From JAEXOD01 sp963667875 (GTDB lineage: Bacteria; Bacteroidota; Ignavibacteria; Ignavibacteriales; Melioribacteraceae): a stretch of 64,000 nt of DNA. The position numbers were made by a program, and so were the translations under genes. The stretch lies in contig CAXXGC010000009.1 of assembly GCA_963667875.2 (NCBI GenBank), forward strand, positions 496,001 to 560,000, read 5' to 3'. A model generated the notes under the pieces. That model saw only the letters and a list, made by a program, of their open reading frames with translations. It did not search any database and was not told where the DNA came from. This document shows positions 18,657 to 28,011 of this stretch, piece after piece (the stretch's first letter is position 1; each line of letters starts with the position of its first letter).

Positions 18657-19784
18657 ATGAGAAAAAATATTTTTTTAAGTGTACTACTTTTATTATCAAT
18701 GAGTACATGTATAATATTCTTTTCTGGATGCGGAAAGAAGGATGAGGGTAAAATAAAAATTGGAGTCGTCCTACCGATGACAGGCGATTTAGCTAGTTTT
18801 AGTGAACCTTTAAAAACTGGAATGGAATTTGCTATTCGTGAATTAAATAATAAGAATAATAATAAGATGGAACTGGTATTTGTTGATTCAAAAGCTGATC
18901 CAACTACTGCAATAAATGGACTTCAAAAATTATTGAATGTTGATAAGGTAAACTATGTAATTGGTGATGTTTCAAGCCCTGTAACTCTAGCGTTAGTTCC
19001 AATAATAGAAAAAAATAAAGCTTTTTTGTTGTCTCCTGGTGCTTCTTCGCCAAAATTAGATAACATAAGTTCCTTATTTGCAAGAAATTATCCGTCAAGC
19101 GTAATTGAATCGTATGAATCAGCAAAGTATCTTGCAAATAAGCAAAATATTTTAAAGACGGCATTGATTTATGTTAATAGTGAATACGGTTTAGGATTGA
19201 GGGATGTTTTTACAAGAACTTATAAAGAATTAGGTGGTGAAATAATTTTTACTGAAACCTTTGATATCGGGAGAACTAATTTTCGAAATATTATTATAAA
19301 AATGAAAGAAGCGAATCCTGAGGCTATCTATCTTGGAGGAAATCAAAAAGAGATGGGCAGCTTTATGAGGCAGCTTCGAGAATCTGGTTCTAGAGTTTTA
19401 GTTATTTCAAATATTAGTTTTTTAGAAGCAGACTGTTTGAATATTGCTAAAAATGCAGCTGATGGGGTTATTGTGCCTGTTGCATATTATAATCCTATTG
19501 ATACCATATATAAAAGTGCTTTTAACTTTGCAAAATTGGTCAAGGAAAAATTAAATAAGGAAGTTACAGTACCAATTGCTGTTGGTTATGATGCAATAAT
19601 GTTGATAGCGAAAGGAATTGAAAAGTTTGGAGATAATCCCGAAAAAGTTGCTAGTTATATTAGAAATCTTAAAAATTATGATGGTGCTTTAGGTTTGTTA
19701 AACTTTACTGACGGAGATGTAAGAATGCCGGTCGAATTTAAGATTGTTAAAAATGGTAAATCAATTAGAATAAGTGATAAATAA
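18657..19784 (+). CDS. livK: Liv-type substrate-binding lipoprotein
   Basis: This protein has 375 residues. A lipoprotein signal ends in FFSGC (Cys25), followed by a type I periplasmic-binding fold: KIGVVLPMTGDLASF near 35, a DSKADPTTAINGLQKLL segment near 80, VIGDVSSPVTLALVPI near 103, and AVGYDAIMLIAKGIEK near 310. This is the classic leucine/amide-binding layout. Liv operons normally place this gene first; here it is last and followed by two metabolic-looking genes. The ligand is unknown, and the presence of a sensor kinase and receiver suggests that ligand availability may be both imported and sensed. Confidence 0.9.
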   Translation: MRKNIFLSVLLLLSMSTCIIFFSGCGKKDEGKIKIGVVLPMTGDLASFSEPLKTGMEFAIRELNNKNNNKMELVFVDSKADPTTAINGLQKLLNVDKVNYVIGDVSSPVTLALVPIIEKNKAFLLSPGASSPKLDNISSLFARNYPSSVIESYESAKYLANKQNILKTALIYVNSEYGLGLRDVFTRTYKELGGEIIFTETFDIGRTNFRNIIIKMKEANPEAIYLGGNQKEMGSFMRQLRESGSRVLVISNISFLEADCLNIAKNAADGVIVPVAYYNPIDTIYKSAFNFAKLVKEKLNKEVTVPIAVGYDAIMLIAKGIEKFGDNPEKVASYIRNLKNYDGALGLLNFTDGDVRMPVEFKIVKNGKSIRISDK

Positions 19785-19788
19785 AAAT

Positions 19789-20571
19789 ATGAATATAGAT
19801 TTAACTAATAAAAACTCATTGATCTGCGGCGGAACAAGTGGTATTGGGCTTGCTACTGCTAAAATATTAGCAGAATCAGGCTGTTCAGTTGTTATACTAA
19901 GTCGTAATCGAGCAAGACTTTCTCAAACTTTGAAGATTTTAAAAAAAACCGAAAAGCAAAATCATAAGATGATTGTTGCCGATCTTTCAAAACCAGAGCA
20001 AATTTTAAAAATATTTAATGATTATTTTAAAGCTAATCCGGTAGATATTTTGTTAAATTGTTCAAGTGGTCCATTGCCAAAAAATATACTACAATGCAAA
20101 ATAAATGATTTTCAGACTGTTTTTAATCAACACTTTCTCTCAGTGCACATTATTACCAAAAAAGCGATAGAAGGAATGAAAGAGAAAAAATATGGAAGAA
20201 TAATAAATGTGTTAGGAACATCCATTAATGAACCAATTCCTGATTTTGGATTATCTTCCATAAAAGCAGCTACAGCAAATTGGACTAAAATATTATCGCA
20301 AGAAGTTGGGAAATATAATATTACTGTAAATAATATTTTACCAGGACCAACTGACACAAACGAACTAAAAAAAATAATAACTTTATTAGCAAAAAAACAA
20401 AAGATATCGAAAGAAGAATTATTAAAAAGAGTTTCTGCTGATACTAGTGTTGGAAGAATTGCTAAACCAGAGGAAATTGCAAATATGATTTTGTTTGTTG
20501 CATCAGAATATTCTTCATATATTTCCGGCACAAATATCTCTGTTGACGGAGGATATACGAAAAGTATATAA
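19789..20571 (+). CDS. atypical short-chain dehydrogenase/reductase lacking catalytic Tyr
   Basis: This is a 260-residue SDR with the nucleotide motif GGTSGIG at 14-20, an NCSSG segment near 90 and the C-terminal ISVDGGYTKSI typical of FabG-like enzymes. In the active-site motif YxxxK the Lys159 is present, but the Tyr position (155) is Leu, in the context DFGLSSIKAA. A subgroup of FabG-like SDRs with PIP-x-LGLS at this place is known to have only partial active-site conservation, so the change may be ancestral rather than decay. Start: ATG 19789, 4 bases after the livK stop (a GTG at 19774 overlaps livK). Likely an oxidoreductase or ligand-binding protein acting on the imported compound; this is inference. 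Confidence 0.8.
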   Translation: MNIDLTNKNSLICGGTSGIGLATAKILAESGCSVVILSRNRARLSQTLKILKKTEKQNHKMIVADLSKPEQILKIFNDYFKANPVDILLNCSSGPLPKNILQCKINDFQTVFNQHFLSVHIITKKAIEGMKEKKYGRIINVLGTSINEPIPDFGLSSIKAATANWTKILSQEVGKYNITVNNILPGPTDTNELKKIITLLAKKQKISKEELLKRVSADTSVGRIAKPEEIANMILFVASEYSSYISGTNISVDGGYTKSI

Positions 20572-20580
20572 AATAAAATT

Positions 20581-21588
20581 ATGAATCCATTTATTTTTCA
20601 TCAAGTCTATAGAACTTTTAATAATCTACCGTCGCAGCTTCAATATTTAAAAGGCAAAGAGAATTTATTAGGATTATTTGATATTCCAAATCAAATTTCT
20701 GAAGAAAGAAAGAATATATATAAAACTATATATAATGGAATTGGCGAAACAGGATGTTATACAGTTAATTTACCTAATAATAATTTATTAAGAATAAAAA
20801 TGGAATATGCTAATTCAATGGGTAATAGCCATTATTCCAGATATTGGATTCCTTACCTATTTATTGCCGAATCCCTTAATTTAATTTCACCAAACAAGAC
20901 AAAAATTATTGAAGTATCTTCTGGTAGTGCAGGCATAGCATTAGCTGTGGCAACAAAAGAATTAGGATTTCATACTACTATTGTTGTCCCTAAAAGTTTA
21001 CCTAAAAATCGCCTACAACCAATGATAGAAAGCAGGGCTGAATTAATTAGGGTTGACGGCTATATTGATAAATGCGTTGAAGAACTTAAATATCGTGTTG
21101 AACAAAATGGATTTTTTCCAACGAATCACAGTGAAGAAAAATCAGATTTTATTGTAAATGTATTTTCACGAATTGCAGCTGAATACTTGAATAATTATAA
21201 TTTCCCAGATTATGCAATTATTGGTTTGGGTAATGGAACAACAACGTATGCTATATTTTCCGAATTTAAAAATAGAGGTGGCAATACACTTTGCATTTCG
21301 TACAATCCGGACTTAACAAAAAAACAATTAATTTATGGACTTTATGGCCCCCATGAGCCAAACTTTAATTTAAGACATATTAAATTAGCTGATTCAATTA
21401 CATCTCAAAAAATGTATACTAATGCTATTGATTTAACAGAAGTTGAAGAATATTTCAAATATGATACCGAAATTAGTAATTTGGGTTCAAGTTCAAAATA
21501 TGGTATTGCAATTGCATTTTCTATTGCAAAGATAGTTAAAGAAAAAACATTTTTAACAATTGGGTATGATAAAAATGACAGATACTAA
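20581..21588 (+). CDS. cysteine-synthase-fold (PLP type II) protein lacking the PLP lysine
   Basis: This protein has 335 residues. The order of blocks follows fold-type II PLP enzymes: KMEYANSMGNSHYSR (73-87) at the site of K-E-x-x-NPxxSxKxR, EVSSGSAGIALAVATKELGF from 111 for the Asn-loop, VVPKSLPKNR near 135, and GLGNGTTT near 217 for the phosphate-binding loop. Aligned by S83-x-x-x-R87, the Schiff-base Lys is replaced by Tyr85, and the Asn of SSGNTG by Ser116. A normal PLP reaction is therefore doubtful. It overlaps the following kinase-like gene by 14 bases and follows the SDR by 9, so it could be a ligand-binding or regulatory relative. Fold call fairly sure; activity unknown. Confidence 0.75.
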   Translation: MNPFIFHQVYRTFNNLPSQLQYLKGKENLLGLFDIPNQISEERKNIYKTIYNGIGETGCYTVNLPNNNLLRIKMEYANSMGNSHYSRYWIPYLFIAESLNLISPNKTKIIEVSSGSAGIALAVATKELGFHTTIVVPKSLPKNRLQPMIESRAELIRVDGYIDKCVEELKYRVEQNGFFPTNHSEEKSDFIVNVFSRIAAEYLNNYNFPDYAIIGLGNGTTTYAIFSEFKNRGGNTLCISYNPDLTKKQLIYGLYGPHEPNFNLRHIKLADSITSQKMYTNAIDLTEVEEYFKYDTEISNLGSSSKYGIAIAFSIAKIVKEKTFLTIGYDKNDRY

Positions 21589-24500
21589 TTTTATTCAGAA
21601 GCTAGAAGAAATTAATGAGATATTCCTTCCAATTTCGCATAATAAAAATGACTCAATTCAAGATCACTATAATTTCCTTTTTGATCAATTCCTATGTAAA
21701 TCATTTGAAGATAGCATTGGTGGTATAATACCTATATTTTTTGAACTAAATAATTGGAATGAATGGAATTATTCTGACTTTACTTCGAATAATTGTCTAA
21801 TTGATTTTGATGAAGCTATTTTTAATAAAATAATTATTTGTCAATCTAAACTTGGTAATAAATTAGAAAAGCATTTTACTAAAACTGTTGTTAGCTCAAC
21901 AAACCAAGGCAGGAAAAATATATTTATTGAATTAGATAATAAATCACAAGAAATCTTTGCAGGCCGAATTGGAAAATCTATTTACAAATTTACATTTCCT
22001 GGAATGGTACATGAAAATATTGTTGATTTCCTTCAAGTAAAGTACAATTATACAAGAGACCTCAGAACAGTCCACTTAGAAGATCTCGGTAATGTTAATG
22101 AACGTGAAATTAATATAGTTGCGGAGATGGTTCTTCCATTAATAAAATCGGCTGAAACAAAATTTTCTGGTTTTGAGAAAGAAATTATTCGACCAGTTGT
22201 TACTCATTCCCTTTATATCAACAATAAATACTCACTCCTTTTCGTTTTTTCGCATACTGTTGCAGATATTAAGAATGCTAGTGGTTGCAATAGTGGAGGT
22301 TTGGGTGGTGTGTTTATCCTAATTAAAAAAGATCTACTTGCAGATGAAGAAAATCTTAAAAAGATCGTAAGACTATTTGAGAATATTTCAGATAAGTTAT
22401 CTATAAGAGTAATTAATTATTTTCAACTACGTGAGGTTAATAAGAACCAACTTAAAACCGCAATTATCTCCATTCTTGTCGATTCTTATGCTCACAATAT
22501 TAGTGCACATAGTTTAGCAGCATTAAAATGGTGGATGGAATTACGTAATAAAATAATGGATAAAAGGTTTGAGATAAAAGCTGGTACTGAATTCAATTGT
22601 CTTCAACCTTCGAGTATAGTAATTAATAAAAATAAATCAGACCATGAATGTAAAAAAGATTCAGAAATAATAATAAATAATACTAAAGAGACGACCTCAA
22701 AATATTATGAAGCTTTAGGGTTAAAAGATAGCATTTATAACGAAAATTATTATTCTTTATTCGATTTCTTACAATTTGTTGATGATAAGCATATTAATGA
22801 GTTATTTAGGTTTGCAAATGTGAGTCTGGCTTCGTTTCATCCTCGTTTCCCTGTTCCAATAGATTATGCTCTATTCCCGTTTTTTAGATTTTTAAGAGAT
22901 AAAGGAGCTTTTTGGAGCGGGGTAACCCGTGATATGGCTTATGGAGGGGAATCAAAAACTTGGTATAAAATTTTATGGGACGATTTTGCGAATAACCCCC
23001 TTTATTTAGGAACAATTGCAAAATCTGAAGGGATTAATAAAATTAACATTTATTTAAAAGTAAAAACAAAAGATGGATATTGCGAGGGAAGATTTATCAC
23101 CGTAGATATGTCAGTTATTGATTATGAAACCGCAATTGCAGAAAGTCCGGACCTCGAAGTAAAAGATGGTTCTTTATTTGATTTTGAAAATAACAAAATT
23201 AAAGAAAATAAAATACATGTTGCTGAATTAAATGCAAGAATTAGTCAGGAAAACGAGGGTATTATTGGAGCAGACAAGAAAAAGATAGTGCCTTATGTGG
23301 ATCCGAATAAATATTCCAAATATGCTTTTATTAAGTTGGGTGAAAAATTTGCAGAACTAAAACAAATATTAGAGGATGAAAAAAATTTTAGTGTTTTCTT
23401 ACCAGGGGGTCTTGTTGGCGAACATGCCCTTTTCACCATCTTTGAAAACACAATTAGAAATATAAAGCATTATAAAGATAATTTGGGAGAGATCAAAAAA
23501 TATGGAATTGATTTTTGGATTTCAATTGAGGATAAGAATCTGGTAAAAGAAAAATCTTATAATCCTAGAAAGGAGAATATAAATCAAACCGATGAGTCGA
23601 TTAAAAAAGAACTATTCAAAGTTGGTACTTGGTTAGCACATCCAACGCAGCTAGTTGTTAATACTAATGAGTATTTACTCTTCGATAATACAGATAGAAT
23701 AGAAGATTCTATATTAGATTCAATTTCAGGAACTCCCAAAATGGGTGGAAACTCTCAAGATAAAGCTTGTGCAGCAATGTTATTTAATAATAAATTTAGC
23801 TCCGTTGAAAGCAAAGATGAAACAGAAAGAAATAAAATATATTTCCCGTGGATTAGGTTCGCAACTGGTTTTGTTGATGTAGATAATAAAGGAGTTATTC
23901 AAAATATCCAGGAGGATTTATTTGTTAAATCGGTTGATGAAGAAGATTTGAATATTTCAAAAGAAGAATACGAAAGAAAGATTAAAGTAATACATGACAA
24001 GGGTATAATACCGTATGGTATTCTTAAAAAATATTTTTATTTATGGCAAAGCGACAATTCCTTAGTTGTAACTCATGAAAGTGATTTTGAATGTGAAAAC
24101 GTTTCGCGATTTAAATTTGTGATAATATCAGATTCTTCAGAAAAGGAAAATTTAACGAAAAAAGCAAGAAAATGTGGTGTTATTAGAATTTTAGATGATA
24201 AACCCGGTTTAGATAATAAAAATCTGTTTAGTCTATACAATTATTGGTTTGATGAATGGTTCCCTAATACCAAATATCAGCTTGACTTTAAGGAAGGAAC
24301 AGTTAATCGAAATTGGAAAGGTAAATTGAAGTATGAAGAGAAGGAGAATAAATACATCTATCAAGGTGGTAATTATGCTGATCCGGGTGCCTGTACTTTA
24401 TATTTAAGTCATGGAGAAGAAAAGGATTTCTGTCTAAATGTACGAAGTCATGGTGTCTTTCTTACTAAGTTCTTCAAAATTAAGGATACTGTTTCATTTA

Positions 24501-25054
24501 AGGACATGAAATATGTTCCGGGGAAATATTGTCTGCCGGTAAAATATAAAAACGACTCTATTGATATGACAGAATTAGTTGAAACCGTTATGACAAGAAT
24601 TGCTGCATTTGATAATAGATTAAATTCCAGAATACCACAGCACAAACGTGGAATGTTTGAAGACTCACTTAACTTACAATTATTCGATGAAGATAAATCA
24701 GACTGGAATACTTTCAAAAAAAACAATAACAAAACCAACATTCTTATTTTGCATCTTTCATTTATTGAATCTTTAATAAATGAAAAAAATGGACAGAAAT
24801 ATTCAGAAGTTACTATAACAGATTTTATTGATAACGAGTTAATTAATCTTATCCAAAATAGGAGTGATTTTATATTTATTATTACTTCAGGCAGAGGAAG
24901 AGATAGTTGGAGAAATAAATTGAGTGACAAACAAAAATTATTTACTATCTTTAAACCTATAGAAGGATTATTGACTGCAATTGAAAATGCGGTTTCTTAT
25001 AACGATAATTTTGATGTTAAATATAATTTAATTAAGACGATTTTTGGTTCATAG
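21575..25054 (+). CDS. giant atypical histidine-kinase-like ATPase
   Basis: This protein has 1159 residues with no membrane segment. A dimerisation/phosphoacceptor-like helix reads YAHNISAHSLAALKWW (His307 aligns with the H-box His). An N-box-like segment EHALFTIFENTIRNIKHY follows only at about 616-632. DNTDRIEDSILDS (704-716) and MGGNSQDKACA (723-733) stand where the D/G1 and G2 boxes of HATPase_c occur. About 300 residues lie between H-box and N-box, far more than in ordinary kinases. The first 300 and last 400 residues match nothing I know. ATG 21575 fits GGGT at 21562; it overlaps the PLP-fold gene. It is the probable phosphodonor for the receiver at 14986 and the NtrC-type protein at 26546. 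Confidence 0.7.
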   Translation: MTDTNFIQKLEEINEIFLPISHNKNDSIQDHYNFLFDQFLCKSFEDSIGGIIPIFFELNNWNEWNYSDFTSNNCLIDFDEAIFNKIIICQSKLGNKLEKHFTKTVVSSTNQGRKNIFIELDNKSQEIFAGRIGKSIYKFTFPGMVHENIVDFLQVKYNYTRDLRTVHLEDLGNVNEREINIVAEMVLPLIKSAETKFSGFEKEIIRPVVTHSLYINNKYSLLFVFSHTVADIKNASGCNSGGLGGVFILIKKDLLADEENLKKIVRLFENISDKLSIRVINYFQLREVNKNQLKTAIISILVDSYAHNISAHSLAALKWWMELRNKIMDKRFEIKAGTEFNCLQPSSIVINKNKSDHECKKDSEIIINNTKETTSKYYEALGLKDSIYNENYYSLFDFLQFVDDKHINELFRFANVSLASFHPRFPVPIDYALFPFFRFLRDKGAFWSGVTRDMAYGGESKTWYKILWDDFANNPLYLGTIAKSEGINKINIYLKVKTKDGYCEGRFITVDMSVIDYETAIAESPDLEVKDGSLFDFENNKIKENKIHVAELNARISQENEGIIGADKKKIVPYVDPNKYSKYAFIKLGEKFAELKQILEDEKNFSVFLPGGLVGEHALFTIFENTIRNIKHYKDNLGEIKKYGIDFWISIEDKNLVKEKSYNPRKENINQTDESIKKELFKVGTWLAHPTQLVVNTNEYLLFDNTDRIEDSILDSISGTPKMGGNSQDKACAAMLFNNKFSSVESKDETERNKIYFPWIRFATGFVDVDNKGVIQNIQEDLFVKSVDEEDLNISKEEYERKIKVIHDKGIIPYGILKKYFYLWQSDNSLVVTHESDFECENVSRFKFVIISDSSEKENLTKKARKCGVIRILDDKPGLDNKNLFSLYNYWFDEWFPNTKYQLDFKEGTVNRNWKGKLKYEEKENKYIYQGGNYADPGACTLYLSHGEEKDFCLNVRSHGVFLTKFFKIKDTVSFKDMKYVPGKYCLPVKYKNDSIDMTELVETVMTRIAAFDNRLNSRIPQHKRGMFEDSLNLQLFDEDKSDWNTFKKNNNKTNILILHLSFIESLINEKNGQKYSEVTITDFIDNELINLIQNRSDFIFIITSGRGRDSWRNKLSDKQKLFTIFKPIEGLLTAIENAVSYNDNFDVKYNLIKTIFGS

Positions 25055-25063
25055 GAGTATTTA

Positions 25064-25804
25064 ATGAAAAAAAAATTATTTATCAATTATACATTTGAAG
25101 AAAATTATAATTGTTTGGTACACGAATTAGATAATTCAATTGTGTACTGCCGAAATTATATAAACGACGAAAAAGACCTAAAAGGCCTAAAAGATGAACT
25201 TGATTCATTAATAAAACAAGAGAACAATGATGTTGAAATTATAGTGTTATTACATGAGTCTAATGGAATCAAAACAGAAAATTTATTAAATTACAACAAA
25301 AGTAAACAAATAAAAATATATCAATTTACTGAAGGAAACGGGTTTATTTATTTTAAGGATTCAACTGAAAACGGACTTTTAGATTCTGGATTCATTTCAC
25401 CTTACGTATTCTCTGATGAAAAAATTATTAAAAAAAAATTTGAAATTGTTTGGAGCTATTATTGGAATTATTATGAGAAGGAGCAATTAAAAAAAAAAAT
25501 AATTAATCTTTTCCTTCCGTTATCCATAGATATGCAGGGATTAAAAGAATCCAATGAAGGAAATTTAGAAGAATATACAAAAGCAGTAATTCGTGAAATT
25601 AAAAAAAACAAAAAAAAAATATTACTGGATTGGGATGAGATAAAGCTACCATTTAAGTATGATGATTTGCCTGTTCGTTTAATTGCAGCAATTACTTCTA
25701 CAAAATTTGAATCAGATAGATTTTTAAAAAAATATGTTTATAGTGATTCAAATTATTTACCTACATGGTTACATAACATAGTAACAGACTTAGAAGAACA
25801 ATGA
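25064..25804 (+). CDS. unknown protein of the signalling operon (246 aa)
   Basis: I do not recognise this gene. It encodes a soluble, acidic and lysine-rich protein. The first 110 residues read like an alternating beta/alpha fold (strands KKLFINYTF, EIIVLLHES, KQIKIYQF), perhaps a degenerate receiver. The rest is helical with several oligo-Lys stretches. The ribosome site TAGGAG overlaps the stop of the kinase-like gene 9 bases upstream, and the stop overlaps the next start (ATGA), so production is coupled to both neighbours. Probably an adaptor for the kinase-like protein; inference from coupling alone. Confidence 0.65.
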   Translation: MKKKLFINYTFEENYNCLVHELDNSIVYCRNYINDEKDLKGLKDELDSLIKQENNDVEIIVLLHESNGIKTENLLNYNKSKQIKIYQFTEGNGFIYFKDSTENGLLDSGFISPYVFSDEKIIKKKFEIVWSYYWNYYEKEQLKKKIINLFLPLSIDMQGLKESNEGNLEEYTKAVIREIKKNKKKILLDWDEIKLPFKYDDLPVRLIAAITSTKFESDRFLKKYVYSDSNYLPTWLHNIVTDLEEQ

Positions 25805-26574
25805 AAAACTATTTTTACTATGAAACTAAAGGTAATATTTTTAATTCCCTGCGAAGATATTTTAAATATGTTCTTAATTCGGATTTGATCTTGTTTACTG
25901 AAGAGTCTGCGTCTACAAATGAACCAATAAATATTCTTGTATTGGAAGATGAAAAAAACTGTATAGAATTATTAAATAGAATTAAAAATTTACCTGAACA
26001 TGATTCTATTATACTCGGATACAATGATAGCTCCTTAATTAACTTGCTTAATGCAAGGCTACTTAGAGAAAAAATGACAAGTTTAATTATGGGCAAAATA
26101 ATTTCTCGCCCCCATTTTAGTGCAGAAGAATTAAAAACAAAATTGAATAATTTCTTTAAGGGTCATGGAGAAGAATCTATTTTTCAGGTATTAACCGCAG
26201 TAATCTACTGTCTCCAAAATTACGAATTTTATGCATTAGGAAATCTTACTAATGAGGAATATATTGATAATTTCGTGAATGTGAGTAAACAACAGTGGGA
26301 AAAATATATTTTGCGATTTAATAAATACAAGATATATTTAGATTTTTTGGGATACGGTGATGAAATTTTAGAAATATATGACTATTGCAATGTAATTGAT
26401 GAATTTATAAAGACCTTTGATGAACTTATTGGAATAAACCAAATAGGAAATGACAATAATTTGGAAAAAGTAAAAATAAATCTTGGATTATTAAAAAAAA
26501 TAGATTATTTTTTAACTAAAATCTCAAACGAGTTAGGGTTAATGGATGCTCCCTTACAAGGTGCTAATAGCTGA
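25801..26574 (+). CDS. unknown protein of the signalling operon (257 aa)
   Basis: This is an unrecognised soluble protein. Its first 35 residues (NYF...NSLRRYFKYVLNSDLIL) resemble the start of the membrane protein at 28507 (NHYF...NSLKRFFYYKHTLNLI), suggesting a shared N-terminal domain. NILVLEDEK near 42 and a following beta/alpha pattern hint at a pseudo-receiver, without a clear phosphoacceptor. The C-terminal 130 residues are helical. Its start overlaps the previous stop by 4 bases, and its end overlaps the NtrC-type gene by 29 bases. Confidence 0.65.
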   Translation: MKNYFYYETKGNIFNSLRRYFKYVLNSDLILFTEESASTNEPINILVLEDEKNCIELLNRIKNLPEHDSIILGYNDSSLINLLNARLLREKMTSLIMGKIISRPHFSAEELKTKLNNFFKGHGEESIFQVLTAVIYCLQNYEFYALGNLTNEEYIDNFVNVSKQQWEKYILRFNKYKIYLDFLGYGDEILEIYDYCNVIDEFIKTFDELIGINQIGNDNNLEKVKINLGLLKKIDYFLTKISNELGLMDAPLQGANS

Positions 26575-27982
26575 TGATAATACAGACTTTGTAAAAACTG
26601 TTTTATTGGTTTTAAAAAATTTTACTGTTATTTCTTGCCAAACGATAAATGAAGTAAAGTCAAAATTGAATTCTGATTTGGATGCTATTTTATTAGATCT
26701 TGTCTTTGACGAAACCCAACCTAATAACCTTCAAGGATTAGAGTTAATTCCTTATATTCACCAAAATTTTCCAGACCTGCAAATAATTGTAATGACTAAT
26801 TATTCTTCAACTACTGCAATAGTTGCTGCAATTAAATTGGGGGCTAGAGATTTTCTGAATAAAAAAGAACTTGACTGGTTAGAATGGAAGAACAGAATTG
26901 AAAATTATTGTACTGATTCATTTACTATTAGAAAGTTAAAAGAAAAATCTTTGGAACTTGAATCAAAATATGATGAATCTGAATTGATAGGAATAAGTGA
27001 CGAAGTTAATAATATAAGAATTCAATTAAAAGATTTGGCAAAAAACAGCAGCGATATAACAATATTTTTATCGGGAGAAACCGGTACCGGGAAAAATCTT
27101 GCTGTAAAATATTTCAGAAGGCATTCTGTTAGAAAAGATAAACCCTATAAAGAATTTTCAATTTCTGAATTATCGGAAACCGTTTTGGAGAGCGAGCTTT
27201 TTGGACATATAAAAGGAGCTTTTACTGGGGCAGACAGAGAAAAAATCGGGTTGTTTAAAGAAGCTGATGGCGGAATATTATTTCTTGATGAAATTGGTGA
27301 TTATGATCTAAAAATTCAAAAAAAAATAATGAGATTTATTGAAACAAAATCAATTACACCTGTTGGAAGCACTAAAGAGATTAAACTCGATGTTCAACTA
27401 ATTGTTGCAACAAATTGTGACTTGCCAAAACTTATTAATGAAGGAAAATTTAGAGAAGATCTTTATTATAGAATAAATGTTGCAAAAATAGAATTACCAC
27501 CGCTTCGTAGAAGAAAAGAGGACATTCGGGTTTTAATAGATTATTTTTTTAAGCACTTCAAAGAAAAAGAAAAAACTAATCTCAAGTCAATTTCGGAGGA
27601 AACTTATTGCATCTTAAAGAATCATCAATGGGCTGGAAACGTTAGAGAATTGTATTACACTATCCAATCTGCTTGTGCAAAAGCCAGATCAACAAATGAT
27701 ACAATATTACAAATTAATCACTTATCTGATGGAATTAATAAAAGTAATATTGAAAATAAAGAATATGTGAATCAGGATTTAACTACTGAACAAAAGAAAA
27801 TATTGATAGAGTTGGAAGAGATTGAAAACACTTTGGAAAAAACAAATGGTAAAAAAGGTGATGCGGCAAAATTGCTGGGTATAAGTTTAGACCAGTTGAG
27901 ATATAAAGTGGTAAGAGCTTTACAAACAGACAAAAATTTAATTAAAAAATTTAATAAAATTAGTGAATTGTATTTGAATTAA
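26546..27982 (+). CDS. NtrC-family sigma54-dependent response regulator
   Basis: This is a 478-residue regulator. The receiver (5-120) has Asp10-Asp11, phosphoacceptor Asp51 and a switch Thr in IVMTNYSS. The AAA+ domain (about 150-380) has Walker A GETGTGKN, the GAFTGA sigma54-contact loop intact in HIKGAFTGADRE, Walker B GGILFLDEIGD and the LPPLRRRKEDI region. The Fis-type helix-turn-helix is in the C-terminal 50 residues (KGDAAKLLGISLDQLRYKV). It activates RpoN promoters when phosphorylated. It overlaps the previous gene by 29 bases and closes the 13-kb operon. The targets may be the operon itself (see 14957) or the genes at 28-30.7 kb. Confidence 0.93.
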   Translation: MLPYKVLIADDNTDFVKTVLLVLKNFTVISCQTINEVKSKLNSDLDAILLDLVFDETQPNNLQGLELIPYIHQNFPDLQIIVMTNYSSTTAIVAAIKLGARDFLNKKELDWLEWKNRIENYCTDSFTIRKLKEKSLELESKYDESELIGISDEVNNIRIQLKDLAKNSSDITIFLSGETGTGKNLAVKYFRRHSVRKDKPYKEFSISELSETVLESELFGHIKGAFTGADREKIGLFKEADGGILFLDEIGDYDLKIQKKIMRFIETKSITPVGSTKEIKLDVQLIVATNCDLPKLINEGKFREDLYYRINVAKIELPPLRRRKEDIRVLIDYFFKHFKEKEKTNLKSISEETYCILKNHQWAGNVRELYYTIQSACAKARSTNDTILQINHLSDGINKSNIENKEYVNQDLTTEQKKILIELEEIENTLEKTNGKKGDAAKLLGISLDQLRYKVVRALQTDKNLIKKFNKISELYLN

Positions 27983-28011
27983 AGTTTTGCATTACATATA
28001 GAGAATAATTA

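Noticed and set aside
24448..24930. 160-codon minus-strand frame inside the kinase-like gene
   Set aside because: It is fully contained in a long convincing gene, with low-complexity hydrophobic composition typical of antisense frames in AT-rich DNA.
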